A stretch of DNA of 64,000 nt, taken from NCBI GenBank assembly GCA_944387385.1, contig CALXES010000004.1, forward strand, positions 1 to 64,000. Reading direction: 5' to 3'. The position numbers and the translations under genes are program-made. This document shows positions 56,629 through 63,989 of the stretch, one piece after another. Source of the stretch: an uncultured Clostridia bacterium. Its GTDB lineage: Bacteria; Bacillota; Clostridia; TANB77; CAG-465. The notes under the pieces are model-generated. The model was not told the origin of the DNA, did not search any database, and saw only the letters and a list, made by a program, of their open reading frames with translations. Every line of letters starts with the position of its first letter. Position 1 is the stretch's first letter.

Positions 56629-57321
56629 ATGATGAATAGAAAAAAGAAAAATTTAACTATTCTAGGTATTGGAATTTTAAATTTTATATTAACTATATTA
56701 GCTATGGCTAATTTAAAGAGTATGATACCTATTAATGTTTTTGCAGAAGGAGTAGGTAAGATGGTATCAAAGTCAATTCTTTTATTGTTACCTACAATTG
56801 TTTTAGTAATTAGTATTTTTCAGGTTATTTTTAGAATAAAAACAATGGATAAAGCTGTTACTACTGGTAAATTAATAGAGGATGGAATGTTTGCATTTAT
56901 TGATGGTTTACTTATAGGAGTAAATTGGTTATTGGTATATATAGGATTTCAATATACTAATACAACACTTATTAATATAGATATTCCAATTATATATGTA
57001 ATAATGGCTATTGTTGGATTTGCTCTTGTCGGAATATATAGTACATTTCCAATAAATAAAAAAGGATCAATTGTTGGTCTTGTTACAAAAGAGACGATAT
57101 CAAATGATGAGGTATGGAGAATTGCAAATAGATTTAATGGATTTACAGGTTTTGTATCAGCATTAATTATAATAATTCTTTCAGGATACTTTATAGTTTT
57201 TGGCTTTAATTGGGTTTATTTTGTTATTGCTTTGTTTATTTGTGGAATGCTTATGTTTTATATTCCAAGATTGTATGCCAAAAGAATACAGGATAAAATT
57301 TTAAATAGAGTTATAGAATAA
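56629..57321 (+). CDS. sdpI: SdpI-family immunity/signal membrane protein
   Basis: A 230-residue protein with about six membrane spans, of the SdpI (YhfL-type) family. The key segment GLVTKETISNDEVWRIANRFNGFTGF (about 146-171) matches the SdpI signature near its C-terminal half. It gives immunity to the killing factor SdpC and pulls SdpR to the membrane. GAGGAGGA precedes the ATG. The gene is cotranscribed with the sdpR-like gene. No sdpC-like toxin or sdpAB maturation gene lies nearby, so it may defend against a foreign toxin. Confidence 0.85.
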   Translation: MMNRKKKNLTILGIGILNFILTILAMANLKSMIPINVFAEGVGKMVSKSILLLLPTIVLVISIFQVIFRIKTMDKAVTTGKLIEDGMFAFIDGLLIGVNWLLVYIGFQYTNTTLINIDIPIIYVIMAIVGFALVGIYSTFPINKKGSIVGLVTKETISNDEVWRIANRFNGFTGFVSALIIIILSGYFIVFGFNWVYFVIALFICGMLMFYIPRLYAKRIQDKILNRVIE

Positions 57322-57328
57322 AATTTTG

Positions 57329-57353
57329 AGACTATCGTATACGATAGTCTTTT
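57329..57353 (+). terminator. sdpRI terminator
   Basis: AGACTATCG/CGATAGTCT (57329-57337 with 57342-57350) with loop TATA is followed by TTTA. Confidence 0.85.
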
Positions 57354-57369
57354 ATTTATTTTATTGTTG

Positions 57370-57398
57370 TTGACATAAAAAGAAAATAGTGATATAAT
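57370..57398 (+). promoter_or_regulatory. Consensus extended promoter of the PemK-like gene
   Basis: TTGACA (57370-57375), a 17-base spacer and TGA-TATAAT (-10 at 57393-57398). The 29 bases are 25/29 identical to the promoter at 61695. Confidence 0.88.
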
Positions 57399-57457
57399 AT
57401 TATAGAAATTAAAGAGACAAACCTTGAAAATAATTTTAAGAAAGGGAGGAGATTAAT

Positions 57458-57874
57458 ATGGAAAAAGATGATATTAAAAGAGGAGGTTTTGTTTATTTAA
57501 GGTTTATGCGTTTTCCAGATAGTCAGACAATAGACTATAAATTAAATGGAAGACCTTATTTAATCTATAAGGTAGATGATGAATATGCATATTTGCTTAA
57601 AATAGGAAGCGATAGGCATTTGGACGAGGACTTCTACCTAAAAATAGTTAAGAGAACACTTAAAGGCAAAAAGAGGGTATGTTATATTGATTTGAGGGTA
57701 TTAATTAAAATTAGTAAAGAGGAGTTGGTAGAAAAGGCTAATACATTATTATCCGAAAATAGAAAATATACATCCCATATACACTTTATATCTGAAGAAG
57801 ATCTAAATAAGCTTGAAGAAAAGATAGAAAGGCTTTGCATGATTGATCAATTTAAAGAAGTGTATTCAATTTAA
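57458..57874 (+). CDS. PemK/MazF-like fold protein, 138 residues
   Basis: A small protein with a likely PemK/MazF-type barrel: KRGGFVYLRFMRF at the start, then GRPYLIYKVDDEYAYLLKIG, and CYIDLRVLIKISKEELVE in place of the usual IDQIRxIDKxRL. The Arg-Pro of the active-site loop is present (NGRPY), but the Thr/Ser-rich strand after it is not conserved, so nuclease activity is uncertain. There is no antitoxin gene beside it. GGGAGGAG precedes the ATG, and a perfect consensus promoter and terminator enclose it. The fold call is by eye and needs a profile search. AGG Arg codons are more frequent than in neighbours. Confidence 0.65.
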   Translation: MEKDDIKRGGFVYLRFMRFPDSQTIDYKLNGRPYLIYKVDDEYAYLLKIGSDRHLDEDFYLKIVKRTLKGKKRVCYIDLRVLIKISKEELVEKANTLLSENRKYTSHIHFISEEDLNKLEEKIERLCMIDQFKEVYSI

Positions 57875-57879
57875 AAGTT

Positions 57880-57910
57880 GTACCTTAGTTTTTACTAAGG
57901 TACTTTTTTT
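57880..57910 (+). terminator. Terminator of the PemK-like gene
   Basis: A 10-bp perfect stem (GTACCTTAGT, 57880-57889, and ACTAAGGTAC, 57894-57903) is followed by seven T that overlap the next -35. Confidence 0.92.
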
Positions 57911-57937
57911 GACATTTTTCTTACTTAGTGGTATAAT
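57909..57937 (+). promoter_or_regulatory. Consensus extended promoter of the GDPD gene
   Basis: TTGACA (57909-57914), a 17-base spacer and TGG-TATAAT (-10 at 57932-57937). The -35 starts in the T tract of the preceding terminator. Confidence 0.88.
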
Positions 57938-58026
57938 TCTACTTGCTTGCAAAATTTAAAATTGTTTTTAATTATAAAACAATAGTTAGACATTATAAGA
58001 ATTTATTATGTTAGGAGGGAGATAAT

Positions 58027-58992
58027 ATGTTTATTAAAAGACTAAACAAAAATTTCTCAATCTTAGACAAAGAATATATAGCTCATAAAGGTATACATGG
58101 TTATTCAAAAAGACTAAAAAAAGAAATTGAACCTAATTCTTTTGAATCATGTAAAATAGCAATTGATAATAATATATCTTTTGAGTGTGACATACGTAAT
58201 ACAAAAGATAATATACCTGTTCTTGCACATGATAATACTATTGTATATAACAATGAAAAGATTAAGGTAAATAAGTATACTTATAGCCAATTAAAAAATA
58301 AGCTTGGGAAAGAAGCTCCTTCCAAACTAGAAGATATATTAAAATATAATAATGGCAAGGTAGGAGTTATAGTTGATGCTAAAGAGGCACATATATTCTA
58401 TTCGAAGTACAGAGAAAATCTTGCAAATCTTTTAAATATGTATTCTACTAAAGGTGAGATAATGCTTCAGTCTTTCAATCCGTTTTTTATGCTTTCAATT
58501 CGAAGTCATATAAGAGAAGTTCTTACAGGACAGCTTATTTGTAGAGCTAAGACAATTTTAGATTCTTTTAGAGCGCCTAAGAGTGTAGCAAATATATACG
58601 AAAGAATCATTTCTATAATTTGCTTTATATCAAGAACAGATGTTATAAACATGGAAAATCATTCTGACACAAAATGGCAAAAAAGAACTAGATTTTTCAT
58701 CTCTAAAACAACAAATAATAGAGTAAAAAATGAAAGAAAGATGCTTTTAGAAAAGCTTGATAATACAATATATAAAGGAAGAAAGAGAATTAACAAATTT
58801 GCAGATAAAGTCCAATTAAAACTTGTCAAGTTTGCACATGAGTTAACTAAGAAGCCAGTGCTTGCTTTTACTATTGAAAAAGACGAAGATTTTGGAAGAA
58901 TGGAAAATCTATTTATAGTAAACTATATTGTGGATTTTAGTAGTCTGGGAGTAGAAGAGTATGTAAATAAGATAAAAACTTTAAAAAAATAA
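58027..58992 (+). CDS. Glycerophosphodiester phosphodiesterase family protein
   Basis: A GDPD-family TIM-barrel phosphodiesterase of 321 residues that splits glycerophosphodiesters to glycerol 3-phosphate and an alcohol. Catalytic marks: YIAHKGIHG with His20 (the usual HRG reads HKG), EPNSFESCKIAIDN in place of PENTxxAF, FECDIRNTKDNIPVLAHDNT with the metal Glu53/Asp55 and His68, and MLQSFNPF near 147. An unusual, basic insertion of about 50 residues (about 220-270) interrupts the barrel between late strands. There is no signal peptide, so it is cytoplasmic. It has its own consensus promoter and terminator. AGGAGGGA precedes the ATG. Confidence 0.88.
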   Translation: MFIKRLNKNFSILDKEYIAHKGIHGYSKRLKKEIEPNSFESCKIAIDNNISFECDIRNTKDNIPVLAHDNTIVYNNEKIKVNKYTYSQLKNKLGKEAPSKLEDILKYNNGKVGVIVDAKEAHIFYSKYRENLANLLNMYSTKGEIMLQSFNPFFMLSIRSHIREVLTGQLICRAKTILDSFRAPKSVANIYERIISIICFISRTDVINMENHSDTKWQKRTRFFISKTTNNRVKNERKMLLEKLDNTIYKGRKRINKFADKVQLKLVKFAHELTKKPVLAFTIEKDEDFGRMENLFIVNYIVDFSSLGVEEYVNKIKTLKK

Positions 58993-58993
58993 T

Positions 58994-59021
58994 AAGTCGA
59001 CAGAAGTATGTCGACTTTTTT
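58994..59021 (+). terminator. Terminator of the GDPD gene
   Basis: A 9-bp stem AAGTCGACA/TGTCGACTT (58994-59002 with 59009-59017) is followed by T. Confidence 0.9.
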
Positions 59022-59055
59022 CTATCTTCTTTGACTATTTTATTAAGATAAACAC

Positions 59056-59084
59056 TTGCTATATTTAAAAATTTAATGTATAAT
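59056..59084 (+). promoter_or_regulatory. Probable promoter of rny with long leader
   Basis: TTGCTA (59056-59061), a 17-base spacer and TATAAT (59079-59084). The leader to the ATG would be about 165 bases, with no obvious strong fold. Confidence 0.55.
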
Positions 59085-59254
59085 CTTATTGGATATATTA
59101 TATTTATTTAATTTTTTTTGGTTTAAATAAGTAAGTATAATGATATCTGAGGTGAACATAAGTACATATAATTAATGAATATATTTTATTATATATACAA
59201 ACACTTTAAAATAAATTGTACATTGAAAATTTTATAAGATAGGAGGATAGTCAA

Positions 59255-60799
59255 ATGCTATATGGATTAGTTGGGGCTGTTTGCTTTATCTTAGGTTCGG
59301 CAATTTTCTTTTTTGTAGGAGCACATTATAGAAAAAGTATTGCTGAAGCCGCGATAGGGTCAGCCGAAGAACAAGCAGAAAAAATAGTAAGTGATAGTAA
59401 ATTGGATGCTGAAAGAATAAAAAAAGAAGCTGTGCTTCAAGCTAAAGATGAAATGATGAGAAGAAAAGATGAGTTTGAAACTGAAGCAAAGCTTAGAAAA
59501 AAAGAAATGCAAGATCTTGAAAATAGAATAAATCAAAGACAAGATTTAGTAGATAAAAGAGCAGCACTAATTGAAGAAAAAGAAAATAATATTACTAAGA
59601 GAAATGAAGAATTAAACAAAAAAGAAAAAGATTTAGAAAATGCTAAAGAAAGAGAAATTGAAGCTTTAGGAAAAATTGCTAAGATGAGTGTAGAAGAGGC
59701 TAAATCTGAAATGATGAAAGAGCTTAGAAATGATATGACTAAAGAGATGGCCGAGTATATACGTCAAGAGGAAGAGAAAGCTAAAGAAGAAGTTGAGAAA
59801 AAATCAAAAGAGCTTCTAGTAAGTACAATTCAAAGATATGCAACTGATCACACATCTGAGGCAACAGTTACAACTGTGTCTTTACCAAATGACGATTTAA
59901 AAGGAAGAATTATAGGTAGAGAGGGAAGAAACATTAAGACTATTGAGACTTTAACCGGCATAGATTTAATAATCGACGATACACCTGATGTAATCGTTCT
60001 ATCTAGCTTCGATCCAATAAGAAGAGAAGTGGCAAGAATTGCTATTGAAAGACTTATTGCAGACGGAAGAATTCATCCAGGAAAAATCGAAGAGATGATA
60101 GATAAAGCTAAAGTTGAAGTTGAAAATACTATTAAAGAAGAAGGAGAGAGAGCTTTATATGAAACTGGTGTAATGAATTTACATCCGGATTTAGTAAAAT
60201 TACTTGGAAAATTAAAGTATAGAACAAGTTATGGACAAAATGTACTAAATCATTCTATAGAAGTTTCAAATCTTTGTGGACTACTTGCTGAAGAGTTGGG
60301 TCTTAATGTTACAATAGCAAAAAGAGCTGGACTTTTACATGATATTGGTAAATCATTTGACCAAGATGTAGAAGGGACACATGTAACATTAGGTGTTGAA
60401 TTACTTAGAAAATATAAAGAAAAAGATGAGATTATATGGGCAGTTGAAGCTCATCATGGTGATGTTGAACCTAAATCTTTAGAGGCAATATTAGTACAAA
60501 TTGCTGATACTATTTCTGCATCTAGACCAGGAGCTAGAAGAGAGACAGTAAGTACATATATTAAGAGATTACAAAAACTTGAAGAGATATGTAATTCATA
60601 TAATGGAGTAGATAAGTCATATGCAATTCAAGCTGGTAGAGAAGTAAGAATTATAGTAAAACCAGAGCAAGTAGATGATGATGCTATAGTTGTTATGGCT
60701 CGTGATATAGCAAATCAAATTGAAAAAGAAATGATATATCCAGGACAAATAAAAGTAAATGTTGTAAGAGAAACTAGAGCAATAGAACTTGCAAAATAA
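59255..60799 (+). CDS. rny: Ribonuclease Y
   Basis: Membrane-bound endoribonuclease that starts mRNA decay in Firmicutes. Order: N-terminal membrane anchor (about 4-24), long coiled coil (about 30-190), KH RNA-binding domain ([24 protein letters not shown] in outline, about 212-275), then the HD domain with [12 protein letters not shown] (near 360) and HHGDVEPKS (near 403). Length of 514 is standard. AGGAGG precedes the ATG. In many Firmicutes ymdB lies directly after rny; here a terminator and about 2.4 kb of small unknown genes stand between. Confidence 0.98.
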   Translation: MLYGLVGAVCFILGSAIFFFVGAHYRKSIAEAAIGSAEEQAEKIVSDSKLDAERIKKEAVLQAKDEMMRRKDEFETEAKLRKKEMQDLENRINQRQDLVDKRAALIEEKENNITKRNEELNKKEKDLENAKEREIEALGKIAKMSVEEAKSEMMKELRNDMTKEMAEYIRQEEEKAKEEVEKKSKELLVSTIQRYATDHTSEATVTTVSLPNDDLKGRIIGREGRNIKTIETLTGIDLIIDDTPDVIVLSSFDPIRREVARIAIERLIADGRIHPGKIEEMIDKAKVEVENTIKEEGERALYETGVMNLHPDLVKLLGKLKYRTSYGQNVLNHSIEVSNLCGLLAEELGLNVTIAKRAGLLHDIGKSFDQDVEGTHVTLGVELLRKYKEKDEIIWAVEAHHGDVEPKSLEAILVQIADTISASRPGARRETVSTYIKRLQKLEEICNSYNGVDKSYAIQAGREVRIIVKPEQVDDDAIVVMARDIANQIEKEMIYPGQIKVNVVRETRAIELAK

Positions 60800-60800
60800 A

Positions 60801-60832
60801 AAAATACCCACATTTAAGTGGGTATTTTTTTT
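60801..60832 (+). terminator. rny terminator
   Basis: An 11-bp stem AAAATACCCAC/GTGGGTATTTT (60801-60811 with 60818-60828) is followed by T. Confidence 0.92.
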
Positions 60833-60874
60833 GCCTAAAGTAATTAAACTTAAAAAGATTATATATAATATAAT

Positions 60875-60887
60875 TTGTGAATAACAA
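60875..60887 (+). repeat. TTGTGAA-type repeat, copy 1
   Basis: TTGTGAATAACAA, a 13-base imperfect palindrome (TTGT...ACAA), upstream of the 61054 gene. Similar sequences lie at 61573 and 61638. Confidence 0.5.
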
Positions 60888-61053
60888 ATAAAAGCTTTAA
60901 AATTGAGCTAAATTAATCATCTAGTAGAACTAATCACCAATTTTTCACAATATGTACACAATTTTATTACTAAGTATAATATAAATAATGTTATAATAAA
61001 AACAAGTAGCAAGTAGTTATCCAAATTAATAATTTAAGAAGGGAGAGTAAGAA

Positions 61054-61479
61054 ATGCTAAATCTTAATTATTATTTTGTAGACGTTGGGGAGAACTACTG
61101 CCGTATTTCTGAGCGGAGTTGTTTTATTAGTTTGCGAGATGCAATCAAAGAAAAGGATACCGAAAAACTTAAGCTTGCAAAGGAAATAATTAAACGCAAC
61201 TTTAAAAGGAAATATATGCACGAACCTTCCGAGGAATTCAAGATGGTGTATATAAACAAGGTAGATAAGCTATCCGTTGAGACTATTGTTGACACAGCTG
61301 AAAATCCTAAGATTAAGCTAGATGCTTTGGTTTCATGTCCAGATTATGATTTATATTTGATGTCACCTGGTCAGAGTCTTTGTGTAAGATGTCAGGTAAG
61401 AAGAAATGAGGTGGAGATAAGAAACTTAAGCTACGATAATATTAAGTCACCTAAAAGGAAGAAGCAACTTAGAAAATAG
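61054..61479 (+). CDS. Unknown protein, 141 residues, foreign-looking codon use
   Basis: A basic cytoplasmic protein with no signal or membrane span. Three Cys cluster near the C-terminus (SCPDYDLYLMSPGQSLCVRC), and the tail is Lys/Arg-rich (SPKRKKQLRK), which suggests nucleic acid binding. Arg is written with CGT, CGG, CGA and CGC here, where neighbours use AGA almost only; bases 61081-61140 have 27 G+C in 60. GGGAGAG precedes the ATG. It ends at a clear terminator and has a TTGTGAA-type repeat upstream. No family recognised. The base and codon use hint at a recent arrival. Confidence 0.75.
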   Translation: MLNLNYYFVDVGENYCRISERSCFISLRDAIKEKDTEKLKLAKEIIKRNFKRKYMHEPSEEFKMVYINKVDKLSVETIVDTAENPKIKLDALVSCPDYDLYLMSPGQSLCVRCQVRRNEVEIRNLSYDNIKSPKRKKQLRK

Positions 61480-61512
61480 CAGAATCCCTCAACGTATCAT
61501 CAGAAAGAAGCA

Positions 61513-61544
61513 AAAGCACGGTTTAAAATTGCCGTGTTTTTTTT
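61513..61544 (+). terminator. Terminator of the 61054 gene
   Basis: A 9-pair stem AAAGCACGG/CCGTGTTTT (61513-61521 with 61532-61540), one wobble, is followed by T. Confidence 0.85.
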
Positions 61545-61572
61545 ATTTATATAAATATGTTAGTTATACTAT

Positions 61573-61585
61573 ATGTGAATTACAA
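61573..61585 (+). repeat. TTGTGAA-type repeat, copy 2
   Basis: ATGTGAATTACAA, 11 of 13 bases shared with the copy at 60875. It lies in the 305-base space before the 61785 gene. Confidence 0.5.
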
Positions 61586-61637
61586 GTAAGAAGTAAAAAT
61601 AAGGAAAGTTTTATAAAATTAGGATATATTACATTAT

Positions 61638-61650
61638 TTGTGAACTACAA
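61638..61650 (+). repeat. TTGTGAA-type repeat, copy 3
   Basis: TTGTGAACTACAA, 65 bases after copy 2, upstream of the promoter at 61695. The three copies suggest a shared regulator for the small genes. Confidence 0.5.
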
Positions 61651-61694
61651 TAAAATAAAAAAGAAACCAAAAAATATTAATAAGTGAACGTGTG

Positions 61695-61723
61695 TTGACA
61701 TAATAAATAAAAAGTGATATAAT
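61695..61723 (+). promoter_or_regulatory. Consensus extended promoter of the 61785 gene
   Basis: TTGACA (61695-61700), a 17-base spacer and TGA-TATAAT (-10 at 61718-61723). It is nearly the same as the promoter at 57370. A hairpin AACTTTT/AAAAGTT (61731-61748) lies in the leader. Confidence 0.88.
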
Positions 61724-61784
61724 GCATCTTAACTTTTTTATAAAAGTTGGATGAGTTCATATTATTAAAAGGAGGATAGATAGT

Positions 61785-62405
61785 ATGAGAAAGACTAATG
61801 TCAACCAAAGTAATCAAAGACTATTAATAAGTTTTTTGATAAGAACAAAGGAAGGCTTTGAGCTAAGAAAAGAATTAAAAAATATATTAAATAAAGAAAA
61901 TATAGAGTTTAAGCTTGAAGAGAATAAAACAACTACAATTTTTAGATTAGATAATATGTATGTTAAAGTATATTGCGATAAGTATTTACCAGGAAAATTA
62001 GAAATTGTATTATATAATAAAAGTGAACCAGAGATTTATATTGCAATGCTTATTTTAACAAATTCAAAACCGTATATTTTAGATGATAATACTAATGGTA
62101 TTAGTTTTTTTACCAGTATGAAAAAAATTACTAAAAAGTCTAATATAAACGATGTTGAAATTAATGAAAGTGTTAAAACTAAAATTATTGGACTAAATAA
62201 CATATATAAGTATCAAATAATAAAAACTCCAAGATCAAATAATAATGTTACAGTAAAATATATATATAAAAGCTCAGTTTTATTATCTAAATCAACAATA
62301 TCACTTGTTGAGATAATAATTCCAGTACTATTTAATCAAAATAGTCAAGTTAAAGAAAAAGTAGTAACAGCTACTTTTAAAAATTGTGAAGAAGTTAAAT
62401 TATAA
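61785..62405 (+). CDS. Unknown protein, 206 residues
   Basis: A soluble protein without signal or membrane span. The N-terminal helical part (LLISFLIRTKEGFELRKEL) leads to beta strands with Asn/Lys-rich turns (FRLDNMYVKVYCDKYLPGKLEIVLYN) and a C-terminal domain of similar type. AGGAGGATAGATAGT precedes the ATG. It has a perfect promoter, and is followed by two TTTGCAAA palindromes and the promoter of the next small gene. I see no enzyme motif and do not recognise the family. It belongs to the cassette between rny and ymdB. Confidence 0.78.
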   Translation: MRKTNVNQSNQRLLISFLIRTKEGFELRKELKNILNKENIEFKLEENKTTTIFRLDNMYVKVYCDKYLPGKLEIVLYNKSEPEIYIAMLILTNSKPYILDDNTNGISFFTSMKKITKKSNINDVEINESVKTKIIGLNNIYKYQIIKTPRSNNNVTVKYIYKSSVLLSKSTISLVEIIIPVLFNQNSQVKEKVVTATFKNCEEVKL

Positions 62406-62415
62406 CTTTCTTTTT

Positions 62416-62434
62416 TTTGCAAATTATTTGCAAA
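62416..62434 (+). repeat. Paired TTTGCAAA palindromes
   Basis: TTTGCAAA occurs at 62416-62423 and 62427-62434, 11 bases apart (one helix turn), 8 bases before the -35 of the next gene. It could be an operator, or a weak hairpin ending the 61785 gene. Confidence 0.45.
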
Positions 62435-62441
62435 ATATAAA

Positions 62442-62470
62442 TTGACATATATTTGACTACATGTTATAAT
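62442..62470 (+). promoter_or_regulatory. Consensus extended promoter of the 62536 gene
   Basis: TTGACA (62442-62447), a 17-base spacer and TGT-TATAAT (-10 at 62465-62470). Confidence 0.88.
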
Positions 62471-62535
62471 CTTTACGTGAATTTAATTTTATTTTTATAT
62501 AATAATTATTTGTATAGTTAGGAGGTGCCATAATT

Positions 62536-62898
62536 ATGGATGACGAAAGATTTGATGATGAGATACGTCAAAAAGATAGAAAACCATATGTGGTTTTGTC
62601 AGATGGAAGAGAGTTTTCCCATGAATTTATTTTTAATAAATTAGTATCTTCAGGACTTAGAGAACCTTATATGAAAGAAGCTATATTTAAAATTTTAACT
62701 CAAAAGCCTCTACAAGTCGAGTTTTCAGCTAGAAATGTTGGTAAAACTATAGATATAGAAGAGTTTTTAAGAAAAAGAGAAATTGGTTCAAGAGAAAAGT
62801 ATCAAGAAGCAATTTTTCAAATAGATGGTGTATCTAGTACGGATTCTAAGTTTTATAATATGCTTGTATCTCATGGAGAAAGTATTAATTTAAAATAG
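62536..62898 (+). CDS. Unknown protein, 120 residues
   Basis: A small soluble, charged protein. The N-terminus is acidic (MDDERFDDEIRQKDRKPYVVLSD cut short), then helices (FSHEFIFNKLVSSGLREPY, DIEEFLRKREIGSREKYQEAI). TAGGAGG stands before the ATG. The promoter has perfect hexamers and the terminator overlaps the stop codon. No family, signal or membrane segment is seen. It is the last plus-strand member of the cassette between rny and ymdB. A convergent small gene follows on the minus strand. Confidence 0.78.
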   Translation: MDDERFDDEIRQKDRKPYVVLSDGREFSHEFIFNKLVSSGLREPYMKEAIFKILTQKPLQVEFSARNVGKTIDIEEFLRKREIGSREKYQEAIFQIDGVSSTDSKFYNMLVSHGESINLK

Positions 62899-62919
62899 TC
62901 GTTAATCGGCTATTTTTTT
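62892..62919. terminator. Terminator between the 62536 gene and the convergent small gene
   Basis: AAAATAGTCG/CGGCTATTTT (62892-62901 with 62907-62916), one wobble, is followed by T on the plus strand and by TTTT on the minus. Confidence 0.85.
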
Positions 62920-63099
62920 ATTTTCATTATCTTGAATTGTATTTACAATCTCTAAAGCTTGCATACTTGATAAGTTTTGTCCTACAATTTGGAGTAAATT
63001 TGCAAGACAATTAATTGTGTCTTGAGAAAAGTTATTATATATCCAGATTGATATAGTTGTTCCAATAATCAGAATATTGTTAGAAGAGTTATTACACAA
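62902..63099 (-). CDS. Small protein with a hydrophobic segment, TTG start
   Basis: A 65-residue protein. The start is TTG at 63099 behind AAGGTGATATCTA on the minus strand, a good ribosome site at correct distance. A moderately hydrophobic stretch (ILIIGTTISIWIY, residues 9-21) is followed by an amphipathic helix (INCLANLLQIVGQNLSSMQ) and a charged end. No family recognised. Its gene is convergent with the 62536 gene and divergent from ymdB. The case for it is the ribosome site and the terminator, so it is less sure than its neighbours. Confidence 0.55.
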   Translation of the reverse strand: MCNNSSNNILIIGTTISIWIYNNFSQDTINCLANLLQIVGQNLSSMQALEIVNTIQDNENKKIAD

Positions 63100-63164
63100 T
63101 AGATATCACCTTATATATATTATTCTTTAAAAAAGTAAAAGTTCTGTCTAAATTATTATTTAAT

Positions 63165-63193
63165 TTGATTTTCTAATAATTTTGGTATATAAT
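63165..63193 (+). promoter_or_regulatory. Promoter of ymdB
   Basis: TTGATT (63165-63170), a 17-base spacer and TATAAT (63188-63193). Confidence 0.7.
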
Positions 63194-63212
63194 CTCACTG
63201 GGAGGAATTAAA

Positions 63213-63989
63213 TTGAGATTTTTAATAGTTGGAGATATAGTAGGCAAAACAGGAGTTGAAAGATTAAAACAAGAATTAGAAACTAGAAAAAATATTGATT
63301 TTTGTATAGTTAATGGAGAGAATTCTGCAAGTGGAAGAGGTATTAGAACTAAGGAATATGATCAAATACTAGGCTTTGGTGTTGATATAATTACAATGGG
63401 AAACCATATGTATTATAGAAAAGAGATGGCATCAGAATATGCTAAATTAAAAAGACTTGCAATACCTGCAAATTTAACAAATTTAGTAGGAAACAAAAAT
63501 GTAATAGTAGAAAAAAACGGAATAAAAGTTGGTGTAATTAACTTGCTAGGAAGCTTTGCAATGGGAGATATGATTACAAAAAATTTAGAAAATCCATTTA
63601 AAGTTGTTTTAGAGCAAATTGAAGAATTAAATAAAAATAATGTTGACTATATTTTTGTGGATTTTCATGCTGAAGCTACTGCAGAAAAAATCGCTATGGG
63701 ACAATTTTTAAAAGATAAGGTAAATTGTGTATTTGGAACACATACACATGTTCAGACTTCAGATGAAAAAATCTTTGATACTGGAATGGCATATATTACT
63801 GATGTTGGAATGACAGGACCTAAAGATAGTGTTTTAGGACTTAAAACAGAAGTAGCTATAAAAAGATTTTTAACAGGCGACTATGCACATTATGAGTGTT
63901 CAGATAACGATGCAATGTTTAATGCAATAGAGATAGAATATGATGATACTACAAAAAAAGCTATAAATATAAAAAGAATAAATGAATAA
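63213..63989 (+). CDS. ymdB: YmdB-like metallophosphoesterase
   Basis: A 258-residue calcineurin-like phosphodiesterase of the YmdB family, which acts on 2',3'-cyclic nucleotides and influences RNase Y-dependent RNA levels. Metal ligands visible: GDIVGKTG (Asp8), NGENSASGRG (Asn35 region), TMGNHMYYRKE (Asn/His near 69), DFHAEATAEK and GTHTHVQTSDE near 180. The start is TTG 63213 behind GGGAGG (63200-63205); there is no nearby ATG in frame. It has its own promoter. The usual neighbour rny is 2.4 kb upstream, separated by the small-gene cassette. Confidence 0.95.
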   Translation: MRFLIVGDIVGKTGVERLKQELETRKNIDFCIVNGENSASGRGIRTKEYDQILGFGVDIITMGNHMYYRKEMASEYAKLKRLAIPANLTNLVGNKNVIVEKNGIKVGVINLLGSFAMGDMITKNLENPFKVVLEQIEELNKNNVDYIFVDFHAEATAEKIAMGQFLKDKVNCVFGTHTHVQTSDEKIFDTGMAYITDVGMTGPKDSVLGLKTEVAIKRFLTGDYAHYECSDNDAMFNAIEIEYDDTTKKAINIKRINE

